Part shown: positions 1 through 12,525 of the stretch, in pieces
How the letters are laid out: each line of letters begins with the position of its first letter
Numbering within the stretch: the first letter of the stretch is position 1
Assembly (NCBI GenBank): GCA_032622095.1
Contig: CP136063.1
Span: 85,165,980 to 85,229,979 of the forward strand
Reading direction: 5' to 3'
Source of the DNA: Siphonodentalium dalli
Taxonomy: Eukaryota > Mollusca > Scaphopoda > Gadilida > Siphonodentaliidae
Length of the DNA stretch: 64,000 nt
The notes under the pieces: generated by a model
Databases searched by the model: none
Told to the model about the DNA's origin: nothing
Seen by the model: the letters and a program-made list of their open reading frames with translations, nothing else
Position numbers and translations under genes: made by a program

Positions 1-860
1 ATCAACGTTAGAATTCTAGTCAATTTTTAACAAGAAATTGAGAGAACTGTGCAAATTAAGTGAGGCATACAAATACTTATGAATATTTGAACTCAATGGA
101 ACAAAAATTGTCACTTTGTCTGAAAACTGATGGCTGTCAAAATGGCGGCCAAAACCTGAAAATTTGTAAATATTGCCCCATCATGCCATGTAATCGCTTA
201 TAAGTTGTGATTGACAAATGCAATTGGCTATGCTGTCTTATATACATTGAATATTCTCACATCTATGATGCACATTGGTTAGTTTAGTTATATAAATGTA
301 ACCATTGACATTACCAGAATTATTGGACTTTTATATCACAACTTGACATAAAAATCGGCCAAATTTATTTACTTTTCAGGTTTGGACCAATTATTCAAGT
401 ATATGGAACTATCTTTGGCATCAATGATGTTTTTGATCTGTCTTAAATTCGTCACACTAATGTGTTTTTAGACAACATTACTCAAGACGGCTTCCAAAAT
501 GGCAACCACATTTGGTAAAAAAAATTCACGTATTCCGAGCAGTATTCTCGGTTCCCAAGAGTTAGCCAATTGTAACTCACTTGGTTGTAAACCATGTTGC
601 TTACTCCACTGACGACTACATGTTTCATTCTCGTTGTTTGTGTACCTTCTGAGGCGGCATTCATTTTAAATGATGTACTGCAGTATGGAGTTTACCAAAA
701 ATGTCTTTTGGGACTCTATCTATATTTTTGATCAGAAATGGGCAGAACGTCTAAACGGAACTGAGTGAAACCATATTATGTGGCTACTCTCGACCATTAG
801 CATAAAATCAATTTAATATATGGTGTATATCAAAATGGCAGCCAGTGAGTGAATGTGTGG

Positions 861-1685
861 TCATAGATGAGGTGAATAGTTCAATGGAGTTATTGTATGG
901 TCATTATTGGTGCGAAGCAGTAGCCTATAAGCATGGTGTGTGTGTGGGGGTATATTAGCTGTATGTTCACCTGTGTGTTGTTTATGTATATATAGAGTGA
1001 CTGTATGGTTATGCGTGGGATATGCATGCGTACCTTGGATGACTATTGTCATGGATGGGTGTATATGTATACATATGTTGACTGCATGATCATGTGTGGG
1101 ACTGTGGGTGTATGAATAAATATCGAGTTGTTGTATGCTTATTATGTGCAACGAATGTAGGTGTACATGGAACGACTGTACGGTCATGATTGTTGAAGTG
1201 TATATTAATACCTGGATCATAGATGGATGGTCATTGACGGCGTGTGGGTATATATGAAGTGCCCTTGTTGTCATGGTCGTATATGTGATGTATATGCAAC
1301 TCTCCCGTGGCTGTATTATCATTGGTGGAAGTATACATAGACGTATGATCATGGATGGTGAGTATAGATGGTGAGTGATCATGGTGAGTATAGATGGTGA
1401 GTGATCATGGATGGTGAGTATAGATCGAATGGCTGAATTGTCATGGGCGAGGTGTATATATGCAAATATGGAGTGTACGAATGGTCGTGCGGTGTATTGG
1501 TATATCCATTGGTTAGGTGTATATGTATACCCGGATTGACTATGGTCATGAGTGGGGTTTATGTGTATACCTTGAGTGGGTATATGGTCATGTATGTGAA
1601 GAAAAGGTATACAGGGCGTGGTTCTGATTACCACTTCACAATCATATGAAACCCGCGTATCATGTAGAAGGGTGGGGGCTGACAC
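861..1685 (-). repeat. Degenerate minisatellite with a 274-residue His-rich open frame (unit 1)
   Basis: The plus strand is a degenerate minisatellite of motifs such as GTGTATATGTATACC and ATGGTCATG, with perfect local repeats of GATGGTGAGTGATCATGG around 1355-1420. The minus strand reads open for 274 residues, rich in His, Thr, Ile and Tyr with many HDH and THDH steps. No signal peptide, known domain or splice context is visible. The long frame is most simply explained by a repeat that lacks stop codons in that phase, so I list it as a repeat rather than a gene. Confidence 0.7.
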
Positions 1686-2029
1686 ACTCTTTACTTTTTA
1701 TCACAAACTGGCCGCGGGGATGGAAAATATGGCTATTTTTTTTATACCACACTATAGATTGAAAATCCTTTTTTTTTAAATGTTTCTCGTATGTTTTTTT
1801 TTCAAAGTTGCAATTAAAACGTGTCTTCGAATCAAAATGCTTTTCATAGAAATGTTTGTTGCTGGAAGTGTCGGAAAGAGATACAGATCATCTAGTTTTG
1901 ACCAAAGTTATAACAACCCTACTCCCTGTCATCACGTCACTGTGTATAATTAGCACCTGCTGGCACCTTGCAAGCAGTCACAGACGAGTTGCAGGCACCT
2001 GTCGGGAACGCCGCGCACCTTGCAGACAG

Positions 2030-2236
2030 TGGACAGCGGACAGTCAGTCAGTAAGTCGGGACCACTCGTCCTCCTATGGCTGCGAACCCATCCAGTGAAA
2101 GTCCCTTCAGGTGGGGAAAACCACCATCGGGGACGTATTACACCACATGGGCTCGACCAAAGCATAGCGACCCTGTTCACCGCCAGCGGGGAACAGATAC
2201 TACACTTTGATCTTAGCCAAAAGGCCGAGAAGCGAT
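2030..2236 (-). ncRNA. U2 snRNA-headed sequence, copy 1 (possible U2 variant, pseudogene or U2-derived retroposon)
   Basis: On the minus strand from 2236, the first ~47 nt match the conserved 5' end of U2 snRNA: ATCGCTTCTCGG, then GGCCTTTTGGCTAAGATC, then the branch-point pairing region GTGTAGTATCTGTTC. The spacing AAAGTGTAGTA is the form I associate with insect-type U2. After that the sequence leaves U2. It forms a GC-rich hairpin (CTGTTC...GAACAG around a CCGC/GCGG stem), and lower down GTCCC pairs with GGGAC around a GGTGG/CCACC stem. I see no Sm site (RATTTTTGR type) and no normal U2 3' half, so a working spliceosomal U2 is unlikely. GGTTCGCAGCC at 2088-2078 is close to a Pol III B box, and TGGCTAAGATC in the head is A-box-like. 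A U2-headed SINE, or a U2 gene broken by an insertion, are the alternatives. Confidence 0.75.
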
Positions 2237-2240
2237 TATT

Positions 2241-2443
2241 GCTGTATATGCCTAATTTTAAATCGCACATTTCATGGTAAGATTAATTCCGACATTTAAT
2301 AAATTATATAATCACGAAACGCTCTTTAACTTCGGAAAAAAAAACCTAAAAGAGGGGTTAAAGTGAAATTTCAGCGTGGCTCCATATCTAATATCAATTG
2401 GTATGTCAATATGTACATATGCTTTAGTGACGAAGTGAACAAT
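2241..2443. repeat. Inverted-repeat arm beside the U2-headed sequence (left arm)
   Basis: This stretch is the approximate reverse complement (about 80% by eye) of 3406-3608 in the same unit. Shared landmarks include TTTCATGGTAAGATTA, AAACGCTCTTTAA and GCGTGGCTCCATATCTAATA. It starts immediately upstream of the U2-type 5' end, so on the minus strand it occupies the place of a U2 promoter. Its twin, without U2, argues that it belongs to an inverted-repeat element instead. The same pair occurs in units 2-4. Confidence 0.85.
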
Positions 2444-3405
2444 TCTATTACTAATCTACTCCACTATATTGGTTATCGCTAACCAGCTAGATTAACGTCT
2501 TAATTCATTTAATCGTTTTATTAAAATTCAAGCCCCACAAACAAATTGAATTTTTATAAATATAATTATATTCCATTTTATTAATAGTACCCCGGTTAAG
2601 GGGAGAGAAAAATAGCCATAAGGCTCATTGTAGTGTTCCTCCGCACGGAAATCTTTAGTAAAAGGCGAAAGATTTATTCGTGTTTGAGGAGAAACCAGAG
2701 CTAAAAGATATAAAATTCAGAAACAGCCCAACCTAGCAGGCTGCTCCACCAAAGAAGGTGTGATATGAAACAAAGAGAAATTACAACAAAGACAAATTAC
2801 AACAGCGCGACACCTATTTTCAGCGATAAAGGAATCATCCGCACAAGACATTGCCTGACAATCGAAACAATATCCAATTATAACACTTCTGACATTAAAA
2901 TTTCGGTATTTATTTTGACCCTCGTATATTCTGGAAATTAGAATAGAGTTATACTTCGTTTGGTGACGAATAAGCGAGATCAAGGAAACAGGGAGCTAAA
3001 TGTGTTCTAGAGTCCGGGAGCGAGTACACCGTGGAATGCTAAAGGTGAAGGTAACTGAAGAATGACCTTCACCTGATACATGCGACACGTTATTAAAGGA
3101 TGGCATTTCGCTTATTTGATTTGTACATCATATCTAAATCATTTAAACTGGTGAATGAATGGGGGAATGGCCGGATTTGTGTGAGCCGGAAATTTATTTA
3201 ACTAGCTGCTGTAGTTCTGGGTTTTTCCAGATCAAATTTGGCTGTGGGATAGCCCTGTCGTACACTTTGGGGATTTATTTTAAAACGTAAACACATGACC
3301 TATGATTTTTCTTGCATTTTCGTGATCAACTGGTGTCAATCTAACTGGGTAAACATCACTGGTATAGCGGATTAAGGCAAATTTTCAAGACAATTGTTCA
3401 AATTG

Positions 3406-3608
3406 TGACTAAAGCATGAAACTTTGCACATATGTAGATATACATATACTTATTGGTATTAGATATGGAGCCACGCTGAAATTTCAATTTACCCCTCTTT
3501 TAAGGGGTTTTCAGAATTTAAAGAGCGTTTCATGATTATATAACTTGTTAAACGTCGCAAATAATCTTACCATGAAATATGCTATTTAAAATTAGGTATA
3601 TACAATAA
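3406..3608. repeat. Inverted-repeat arm (right arm)
   Basis: Partner of the arm at 2241-2443, separated from it by ~960 bp. Beyond 3608 it continues with a stretch around GGAGCTCCCCGTCC that the left arm lacks, because the left arm runs into the U2-headed sequence there. Copies lie near 7300-7502, 11187-11389 and 15570-15772; unit 5 lost this arm through the LINE insertion. Confidence 0.85.
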
Positions 3609-4753
3609 GCATGACTCTGAGAGATATAATGCCACATTTTTATGGTAAAATTGGAGCTCCCCGTCCAAGATGGCCATCGAAATGGCAACTGAAAGAGGAC
3701 ATTTTACGTTTTTTACTAATATCTTCTAGATCAGGTTCTGCTGTATGGAACTGGTTCGGAAATGTGACTTTATTTTGAATTTTTCGTGTTAGTGACCATT
3801 GGAGCAATGAAATATGCCATTTGAATTATCCCAGTCCCTTCTGATCACTCAATAATTAGATTATACACAACTCCGTATGAAATTTCACCAAAAATCAACG
3901 TTAGAATTCTAGTCAATTTTTAACAAGAAATTGAGAGAACTGTGCAAATTAAGTGAGGCATACAAATACTTATGAATATTTGAACTCAATGGAACAAAAA
4001 TTGTCACTTTGTCTGAAAACTGATGGCTGTCAAAATGGCGGCCAAAACCTGAAAATTTGTAAATATTGCCCCATCATGCCACGTAATCGCTTATAAGTTG
4101 TGATTGACAAATGCAATTGGCTATGCTGTCTTATATACATTGAATATTCTCACATCTATGATGCACATTGGTTAGTTTAGTTATATAAATGTAACCATTG
4201 ACATTACCAGAATTATTGGACTTTTATATCACAACTTGACATAAAAATCGGCCAAATTTATTTACTTTTCAGGTTTGGACCAATTATTCAAGTATATGGA
4301 ACTATCTTTGGCATCAATGATGTTTTTGATCTGTCTTAAATTCGTCACACTAATGTGTTTTTAGACAACATTACTCAAGACGGCTTCCAAAATGGCAACC
4401 ACATTTGGTAAAAAAAATTCACGTATTCCGAGCAGTATTCTCGGTTCCCAAGAGTTAGCCAATTGTAACTCACTTGGTTGTAAACCATGTTGCTTACTCC
4501 ACTGACGACTACATGTTTCATTCTCGTTGTTTGTGTACCTTCTGAGGCGGCATTCATTTTAAATGATGTACTGCAGTATGGAGTTTACCAAAAATGTCTT
4601 TTGGGACTCTATCTATATTTTTGATCAGAAATGGGCAGAACGTCTAAACGGAACTGAGTGAAACCATATTATGTGGCTACTCTCGACCATTAGCATAAAA
4701 TCAATTTAATATATGGTGTATATCAAAATGGCAGCCAGTGAGTGAATGTGTGG

Positions 4754-5578
4754 TCATAGATGAGGTGAATAGTTCAATGGAGTTATTGTATGGTCATTAT
4801 TGGTGCGAAGCAGTAGCCTATAAGCATGGTGTGTGTGTGGGGGTATATTAGCTGTATGTTCACCTGTGTGTTGTTTATGTATATATAGAGTGACTGTATG
4901 GTTATGCGTGGGATATGCATGCGTACCTTGGATGACTATTGTCATGGATGGGTGTATATGTATACATATGTTGACTGCATGATCATGTGTGGGACTGTGG
5001 GTGTATGAATAAATATCGAGTTGTTGTATGCTTATTATGTGCAACGAATGTAGGTGTACATGGAACGACTGTACGGTCATGATTGTTGAAGTGTATATTA
5101 ATACCTGGATCATAGATGGATGGTCATTGACGGCGTGTGGGTATATATGAAGTGCCCTTGTTGTCATGGTCGTATATGTGATGTATATGCAACTCTCCCG
5201 TGGCTGTATTATCATTGGTGGAAGTATACATAGACGTATGATCATGGATGGTGAGTATAGATGGTGAGTGATCATGGTGAGTATAGATGGTGAGTGATCA
5301 TGGATGGTGAGTATAGATCGAATGGCTGAATTGTCATGGGCGAGGTGTATATATGCAAATATGGAGTGTACGAATGGTCGTGCGGTGTATTGGTATATCC
5401 ATTGGTTAGGTGTATATGTATACCCGGATTGACTATGGTCATGAGTGGGGTTTATGTGTATACCTTGAGTGGGTATATGGTCATGTATGTGAAGAAAAGG
5501 TATACAGGGCGTGGTTCTGATTACCACTTCACAATCATATGAAACCCGCGTATCATGTAGAAGGGTGGGGGCTGACAC
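4754..5578 (-). repeat. His-rich minisatellite frame, unit 2
   Basis: Copy of the minisatellite in unit 2; the 274-residue minus-strand frame is open and its translation is the same as in unit 1. Confidence 0.7.
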
Positions 5579-5922
5579 ACTCTTTACTTTTTATCACAAA
5601 CTGGCCGCGGGGATGGAAAATATGGCTATTTTTTTTATACCACACTATAGATTGAAAATCCTTTTTTTTTAAATGTTTCTCGTATGTTTTTTTTTCAAAG
5701 TTGCAATTAAAACGTGTCTTCGAATCAAAATGCTTTTCATAGAAATGTTTGTTGCTGGAAGTGTCGGAAAGAGATACAGATCATCTAGTTTTGACCAAAG
5801 TTATAACAACCCTACTCCCTGTCATCACGTCACTGTGTATAATTAGCACCTGCTGGCACCTTGCAAGCAGTCACAGACGAGTTGCAGGCACCTGTCGGGA
5901 ACGCCGCGCACCTTGCAGACAG

Positions 5923-6129
5923 TGGACAGCGGACAGTCAGTCAGTAAGTCGGGACCACTCGTCCTCCTATGGCTGCGAACCCATCCAGTGAAAGTCCCTT
6001 CAGGTGGGGAAAACCACCATCGGGGACGTATTACACCACATGGGCTCGACCAAAGCATAGCGACCCTGTTCACCGCCAGCGGGGAACAGATACTACACTT
6101 TGATCTTAGCCAAAAGGCCGAGAAGCGAT
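5923..6129 (-). ncRNA. U2 snRNA-headed sequence, copy 2
   Basis: Second array copy. The U2 5' head starts at 6129 on the minus strand and appears unchanged from copy 1, with the same GC-rich body in place of the Sm site and U2 3' domain. Confidence 0.75.
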
Positions 6130-8640
6130 TATTGCTGTATATGCCTAATTTTAAATCGCACATTTCATGGTAAGATTAATTCCGACATTTAATAAATTAT
6201 ATAATCACGAAACGCTCTTTAACTTCGGAAAAAAAAAACCTAAAAGAGGGGTTAAAGTGAAATTTCAGCGTGGCTCCATATCTAATATCAATTGGTATGT
6301 CAATATGTACATATGCTTTAGTGACGAAGTGAACAATTCTATTACTAATCTACTCCACTATATTGGTTATCGCTAACCAGCTAGATTAACGTCTTAATTC
6401 GTTTAATCGTTTTATTAAAATTCAAGCCCCACAAACAAATTGAATTTTAATAGATATAATTATATTTTGTTGTATTAATAGTACCCCGGTTAAGGGGAGA
6501 GAAAAATAGCCATAGGGCTCATTGCAGTGTTCCTCCGCACGGAAATCTTTAGTAAAAGGCGAAAGATTTATTCGTGTTTGAGGAGAAACCAGAGCTAAAA
6601 GATATAAAATTCCGAAACAGCCCAACCTAGCAGGCTGCCCCACCAAAGAAGGTGTGATATGAAACAAAGAGAAATTACAACAAAGACAAATTACAACAGC
6701 GCGACACCTATTTTCAGCGATAAAGGAATCATCCGCACAAGACATTGCCTGACAATCGAAACAATATCCAATTATAACACTTCTGACATTAAAATTTCGG
6801 TATTTATTTTGACCCTCGTATATTCTGGAAATTAGAATAGAGTTATACTTCGTTTGGTGACGAATAAGCGAGATCAAGGAAACAGGGAGCTAAATGTGTT
6901 CTAGAGTCCGGGAGCGAGTACACCGTGGAATGCTAAAGGTGAAGGTAACTGAAGAATGACCTTCACCTGATACATGCGACACGTTATTAAAGGATGGCAT
7001 TTCGCTTATTTGATTTGTACATCATATCTAAATCATTTAAACTGGTGAATGAATGGGGGAATGGCCGGATTTGTGTGAGCCGGAAATTTATTTAACTAGC
7101 TGCTGTAGTTCTGGGTTTTTCCAGATCAAATTTGGCTGTGGGATAGCCCTGTCGTACACTTTGGGGATTTATTTTAAAACGTAAACACATGACCTATGAT
7201 TTTTCTTGCATTTTCGTGATCAACTGGTGTCAATCTAACTGGGTAAACATCACTGGTATAGCGGATTAAGGCAAATTTTCAAGACAATTGTTCAAATTGT
7301 GACTAAAGCATGAAACTTTGCACATATGTAGATATACATATACTTATTGGTATTAGATATGGAGCCACGCTGAAATTTCAATTTACCCCTCTTTTAAGGG
7401 GTTTTCAGAATTTAAAGAGCGTTTCATGATTATATAACTTGTTAAACGTCGCAAATAATCTTACCATGAAATATGCTATTTAAAATTAGGTATATACAAT
7501 AAGCATGACTCTGAGAGATATAATGCCACATTTTTATGGTAAAATTGGAGCTCCCCGTCCAAGATGGCCATCGAAATGGCAACTGAAAGAGGACATTTTA
7601 CGTTTTTCACTAATATCTTCTAGATCAGGTTCTGCTGTATGGAACTGGTTCGGAAATGTGACTTTATTTTGAATTTTTCGTGTTAGTGACCATTGGAGCA
7701 ATGAAATATGCCATTTGAATTATCCCAGTCCCTTCTGATCACTCAATAATTAGATTATACACAACTCCGTATGAAATTTCACCAAAAATCAACGTTAGAA
7801 TTCTAGTCAATTTTTAACAAGAAATTGAGAGAACTGTGCAAATTAAGTGAGGCATACAAATACTTATGAATATTTGAACTCAATGGAACAAAAATTGTCA
7901 CTTTGTCTGAAAACTGATGGCTGTCAAAATGGCGGCCAAAACCTGAAAAATATTGCCCCATCATGCCATGTAATCGCTTATAAGTTGTGATTGACAAATG
8001 CAATTGGCTATGCTGTCTTATATACATTGAATATTCTCACATCTATGATGCACATTGGTTAGTTTAGTTATATAAATGTAACCATTGACATTACCAGAAT
8101 TATTGGACTTTTATATCACAACTTGACATAAAAATCGGCCAAATTTATTTACTTTTCAGGTTTGGACCAATTATTCAAGTATATGGAACTATCTTTGGCA
8201 TCAATGATGTTTTTGATCTGTCTTAAATTCGTCACACTAATGTGTTTTTAGACAACATTACTCAAGACGGCTTCCAAAATGGCAACCACATTTGGTAAAA
8301 AAAATTCACGTATTCCGAGCAGTATTCTCGGTTCCCAAGAGTTAGCCAATTGTAACTCACTTGGTTGTAAACCATGTTGCTTACTCCACTGACGACTACA
8401 TGTTTCATTCTCGTTGTTTGTGTACCTTCTGAGGCGGCATTCATTTTAAATGATGTACTGCAGTATGGAGTTTACCAAAAATGTCTTTTGGGACTCTATC
8501 TATATTTTTGATCAGAAATGGGCAGAACGTCTAAACGGAACTGAGTGAAACCATATTATGTGGCTACTCTCGACCATTAGCATAAAATCAATTTAATATA
8601 TGGTGTATATCAAAATGGCAGCCAGTGAGTGAATGTGTGG

Positions 8641-9465
8641 TCATAGATGAGGTGAATAGTTCAATGGAGTTATTGTATGGTCATTATTGGTGCGAAGCAG
8701 TAGCCTATAAGCATGGTGTGTGTGTGGGGGTATATTAGCTGTATGTTCACCTGTGTGTTGTTTATGTATATATAGAGTGACTGTATGGTTATGCGTGGGA
8801 TATGCATGCGTACCTTGGATGACTATTGTCATGGATGGGTGTATATGTATACATATGTTGACTGCATGATCATGTGTGGGACTGTGGGTGTATGAATAAA
8901 TATCGAGTTGTTGTATGCTTATTATGTGCAACGAATGTAGGTGTACATGGAACGACTGTACGGTCATGATTGTTGAAGTGTATATTAATACCTGGATCAT
9001 AGATGGATGGTCATTGACGGCGTGTGGGTATATATGAAGTGCCCTTGTTGTCATGGTCGTATATGTGATGTATATGCAACTCTCCCGTGGCTGTATTATC
9101 ATTGGTGGAAGTATACATAGACGTATGATCATGGATGGTGAGTATAGATGGTGAGTGATCATGGTGAGTATAGATGGTGAGTGATCATGGATGGTGAGTA
9201 TAGATCGAATGGCTGAATTGTCATGGGCGAGGTGTATATATGCAAATATGGAGTGTACGAATGGTCGTGCGGTGTATTGGTATATCCATTGGTTAGGTGT
9301 ATATGTATACCCGGATTGACTATGGTCATGAGTGGGGTTTATGTGTATACCTTGAGTGGGTATATGGTCATGTATGTGAAGAAAAGGTATACAGGGCGTG
9401 GTTCTGATTACCACTTCACAATCATATGAAACCCGCGTATCATGTAGAAGGGTGGGGGCTGACAC
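8641..9465 (-). repeat. His-rich minisatellite frame, unit 3
   Basis: Copy of the minisatellite in unit 3; the frame is open and its translation is the same as in unit 1. Confidence 0.7.
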
Positions 9466-9809
9466 ACTCTTTACTTTTTATCACAAACTGGCCGCGGGGA
9501 TGGAAAATATGGCTATTTTTTTTATACCACACTATAGATTGAAAATCCTTTTTTTTTAAATGTTTCTCGTATGTTTTTTTTTCAAAGTTGCAATTAAAAC
9601 GTGTCTTCGAATCAAAATGCTTTTCATAGAAATGTTTGTTGCTGGAAGTGTCGGAAAGAGATACAGATCATCTAGTTTTGACCAAAGTTATAACAACCCT
9701 ACTCCCTGTCATCACGTCACTGTGTATAATTAGCACCTGCTGGCACCTTGCAAGCAGTCACAGACGAGTTGCAGGCACCTGTCGGGAACGCCGCGCACCT
9801 TGCAGACAG

Positions 9810-10016
9810 TGGACAGCGGACAGTCAGTCAGTAAGTCGGGACCACTCGTCCTCCTATGGCTGCGAACCCATCCAGTGAAAGTCCCTTCAGGTGGGGAAAA
9901 CCACCATCGGGGACGTATTACACCACATGGGCTCGACCAAAGCATAGCGACCCTGTTCACCGCCAGCGGGGAACAGATACTACACTTTGATCTTAGCCAA
10001 AAGGCCGAGAAGCGAT
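9810..10016 (-). ncRNA. U2 snRNA-headed sequence, copy 3
   Basis: Third array copy, with the U2-type 5' end at 10016. Head, GTAGTA branch-point pairing element and GC-rich hairpins are as in copy 1. Confidence 0.75.
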
Positions 10017-12525
10017 TATTGCTGTATATGCCTAATTTTAAATCGCACATTTCATGGTAAGATTAATTCCGACATTTAATAAATTATATAATCACGAAAC
10101 GCTCTTTAACTTCGGAAAAAAAAACCTAAAAGAGGGGTTAAAGTGAAATTTCAGCGTGGCTCCATATCTAATATCAATTGGTATGTCAATATGTACATAT
10201 GCTTTAGTGACGAAGTGAACAATTCTATTACTAATCTACTCCACTATATTGGTTATCGCTAACCAGCTAGATTAACGTCTTAATTCGTTTAATCGTTTTA
10301 TTAAAATTCAAGCCCCACAAACAAATTGAATTTTAATAGATATAATTATATTTTGTTGTATTAATAGTACCCCGGTTAAGGGGAGAGAAAAATAGCCATA
10401 AGGCTCATTGCAGTGTTCCTCCGCACGGAAATCTTTAGTAAAAGGCGAAAGATTTATTCGTGTTTGAGGAGAAACCAGAGCTAAAAGATATAAAATTCAG
10501 AAACAGCCCAACCTAGCAGGCTGCTCCACCAAAGAAGGTGTGATATGAAACAAAGAGAAATTACAACAAAGACAAATTACAACAGCGCGACACCTATTTT
10601 CAGCGATAAAGGAATCATCCGCACAAGACATTGCCTGACAATCGAAACAATATCCAATTATAACACTTCTGACATTAAAATTTCGGTATTTATTTTGACC
10701 CTCGTATATTCTGGAAATTAGAATAGAGTTATACTTCGTTTGGTGACGAATAAGCGAGATCAAGGAAACAGGGAGCTAAATGTGTTCTAGAGTCCGGGAG
10801 CGAGTACACCGTGGAATGCTAAAGGTGAAGGTAACTGAAGAATGACCTTCACCTGATACATGCGACACGTTATTAAAGGATGGCATTTCGCTTATTTGAT
10901 TTGTACATCATATCTAAATCATTTAAACTGGTGAATGAATGGGGGAATGGCCGGATTTGTGTGAGCCGGAAATTTATTTAACTAGCTGCTGTAGTTCTGG
11001 GTTTTTCCAGATCAAATTTGGCTGTGGGATAGCCCTGTCGTACACTTTGGGGATTTATTTTAAAACGTAAACACATGACCTATGATTTTTCTTGCATTTT
11101 CGTGATCAACTGGTGTCAATCTAACTGGGTAAACATCACTGGTATAGCGGATTAAGGCAAATTTTCAAGACAATTGTTCAAATTGTGACTAAAGCATGAA
11201 ACTTTGCACATATGTAGATATACATATACTTATTGGTATTAGATATGGAGCCACGCTGAAATTTCAATTTACCCCTCTTTTAAGGGGTTTTCAGAATTTA
11301 AAGAGCGTTTCATGATTATATAACTTGTTAAACGTCGCAAATAATCTTACCATGAAATATGCTATTTAAAATTAGGTATATACAATAAGCATGACTCTGA
11401 GAGATATAATGCCACATTTTTATGGTAAAATTGGAGCTCCCCGTCCAGATGGCCATCGAAATGGCAACTGAAAGAGGACATTTTACGTTTTTTACCAATA
11501 TCTTCTAGATCAGGTTCTGCTGTATGGAACTGGTTCGGAAATGTGACTTTATTTTGAATTTTTCGTGTTAGTGACCATTGGAGCAATGAAATATGCCATT
11601 TGAATTATCCCAGTCCCTTCTGATCACTCAATAATTAGATTATACACAACTCCGTATGAAATTTCACCAAAAATCAACGTTAGAATTCTAGTCAATTTTT
11701 AACAAGAAATTGAGAGAACTGTGCAAATTAAGTGAGGCATACAAATACTTATGAATATTTGAACTCAATGGAACAAAAATTGTCACTTTGTCTGAAAACT
11801 GATGGCTGTCAAAATGGCGGCCAAAACCTGAAAAATATTGCCCCATCATGCCATGTAATCGCTTATAAGTTGTGATTGACAAATGCAATTGGCTATGCTG
11901 TCTTATATACATTGAATATTCTCACATCTATGATGCACATTGGTTAGTTTAGTTATATAAATGTAACCATTGACATTACCAGAATTATTGGACTTTTATA
12001 TCACAACTTGACATAAAAATCGGCCAAATTTATTTACTTTTCAGGTTTGGACCAATTATTCAAGTATATGGAACTATCTTTGGCATCAATGATGTCTTTG
12101 ATCTGTCTTAAATTCGTCACACTAATGTGTTTTTAGACAACATTACTCAAGACGGCTTCCAAAATGGCAACCACATTTGGTAAAAAAAATTCACGTATTC
12201 CGAGCAGTATTCTCGGTTCCCAAGAGTTAGCCAATTGTAACTCACTTGGTTGTAAACCATGTTGCTTACTCCACTGACGACTACATGTTTCATTCTCGTT
12301 GTTTGTGTACCTTCTGAGGCGGCATTCATTTTAAATGATGTACTGCAGTATGGAGTTTACCAAAAATGTCTTTTGGGACTCTATCTATATTTTTGATCAG
12401 AAATGGGCAGAACGTCTAAACGGAACTGAGTGAAACCATATTATGTGGCTACTCTCGACCATTAGCATAAAATCAATTTAATATATGGTGTATATCAAAA
12501 TGGCAGCCAGTGAGTGAATGTGTGG

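Larger units (their letters stand above)
1..3893. repeat. Array unit 1 (reference unit)
   Basis: Layout of the reference unit: 1-860 AT-rich, with several AAAATGGC-type motifs; 861-1685 a TATAC/GGTCATG minisatellite; 1700-2029 a segment also present in diverged form at 28.0-28.3 kb; 2030-2236 the U2-headed sequence (minus strand); 2241-2443 the left inverted arm; 2480-3370 spacer with no recognisable gene; 3406-3608 the right inverted arm; 3609-3893 a tail. Around 2555-2590 this unit shares its variant with unit 5 rather than with units 2-4. Confidence 0.95.
3894..7787. repeat. Array unit 2
   Basis: Full-length copy of the unit. It differs from unit 1 near 6440-6480, where it carries the variant shared with units 3 and 4. 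A substitution near 6640 (CTGCCCC instead of CTGCTCC) and other small changes lengthen an open stretch on the minus strand, but I see no reason to call that coding. Confidence 0.95.
7788..11672. repeat. Array unit 3
   Basis: Full-length copy of the unit, 3885 bp. Near 7945 it lacks a short TTTGT-like stretch that units 1, 2 and 5 have; unit 4 shares this deletion. That makes units 3 and 4 closest relatives over this part. Confidence 0.95.

Noticed and set aside
1856-2280. Overlapping short frames on both strands across the U2-headed region in every unit
   Set aside because: They overlap the structured U2-type sequence and one another; array homogeneity alone preserves them.
6422-6877. 151-codon minus-strand frame in array unit 2
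   Set aside because: In the other units a single substitution or small indel shortens it to 88 codons, and there is no domain or conservation.
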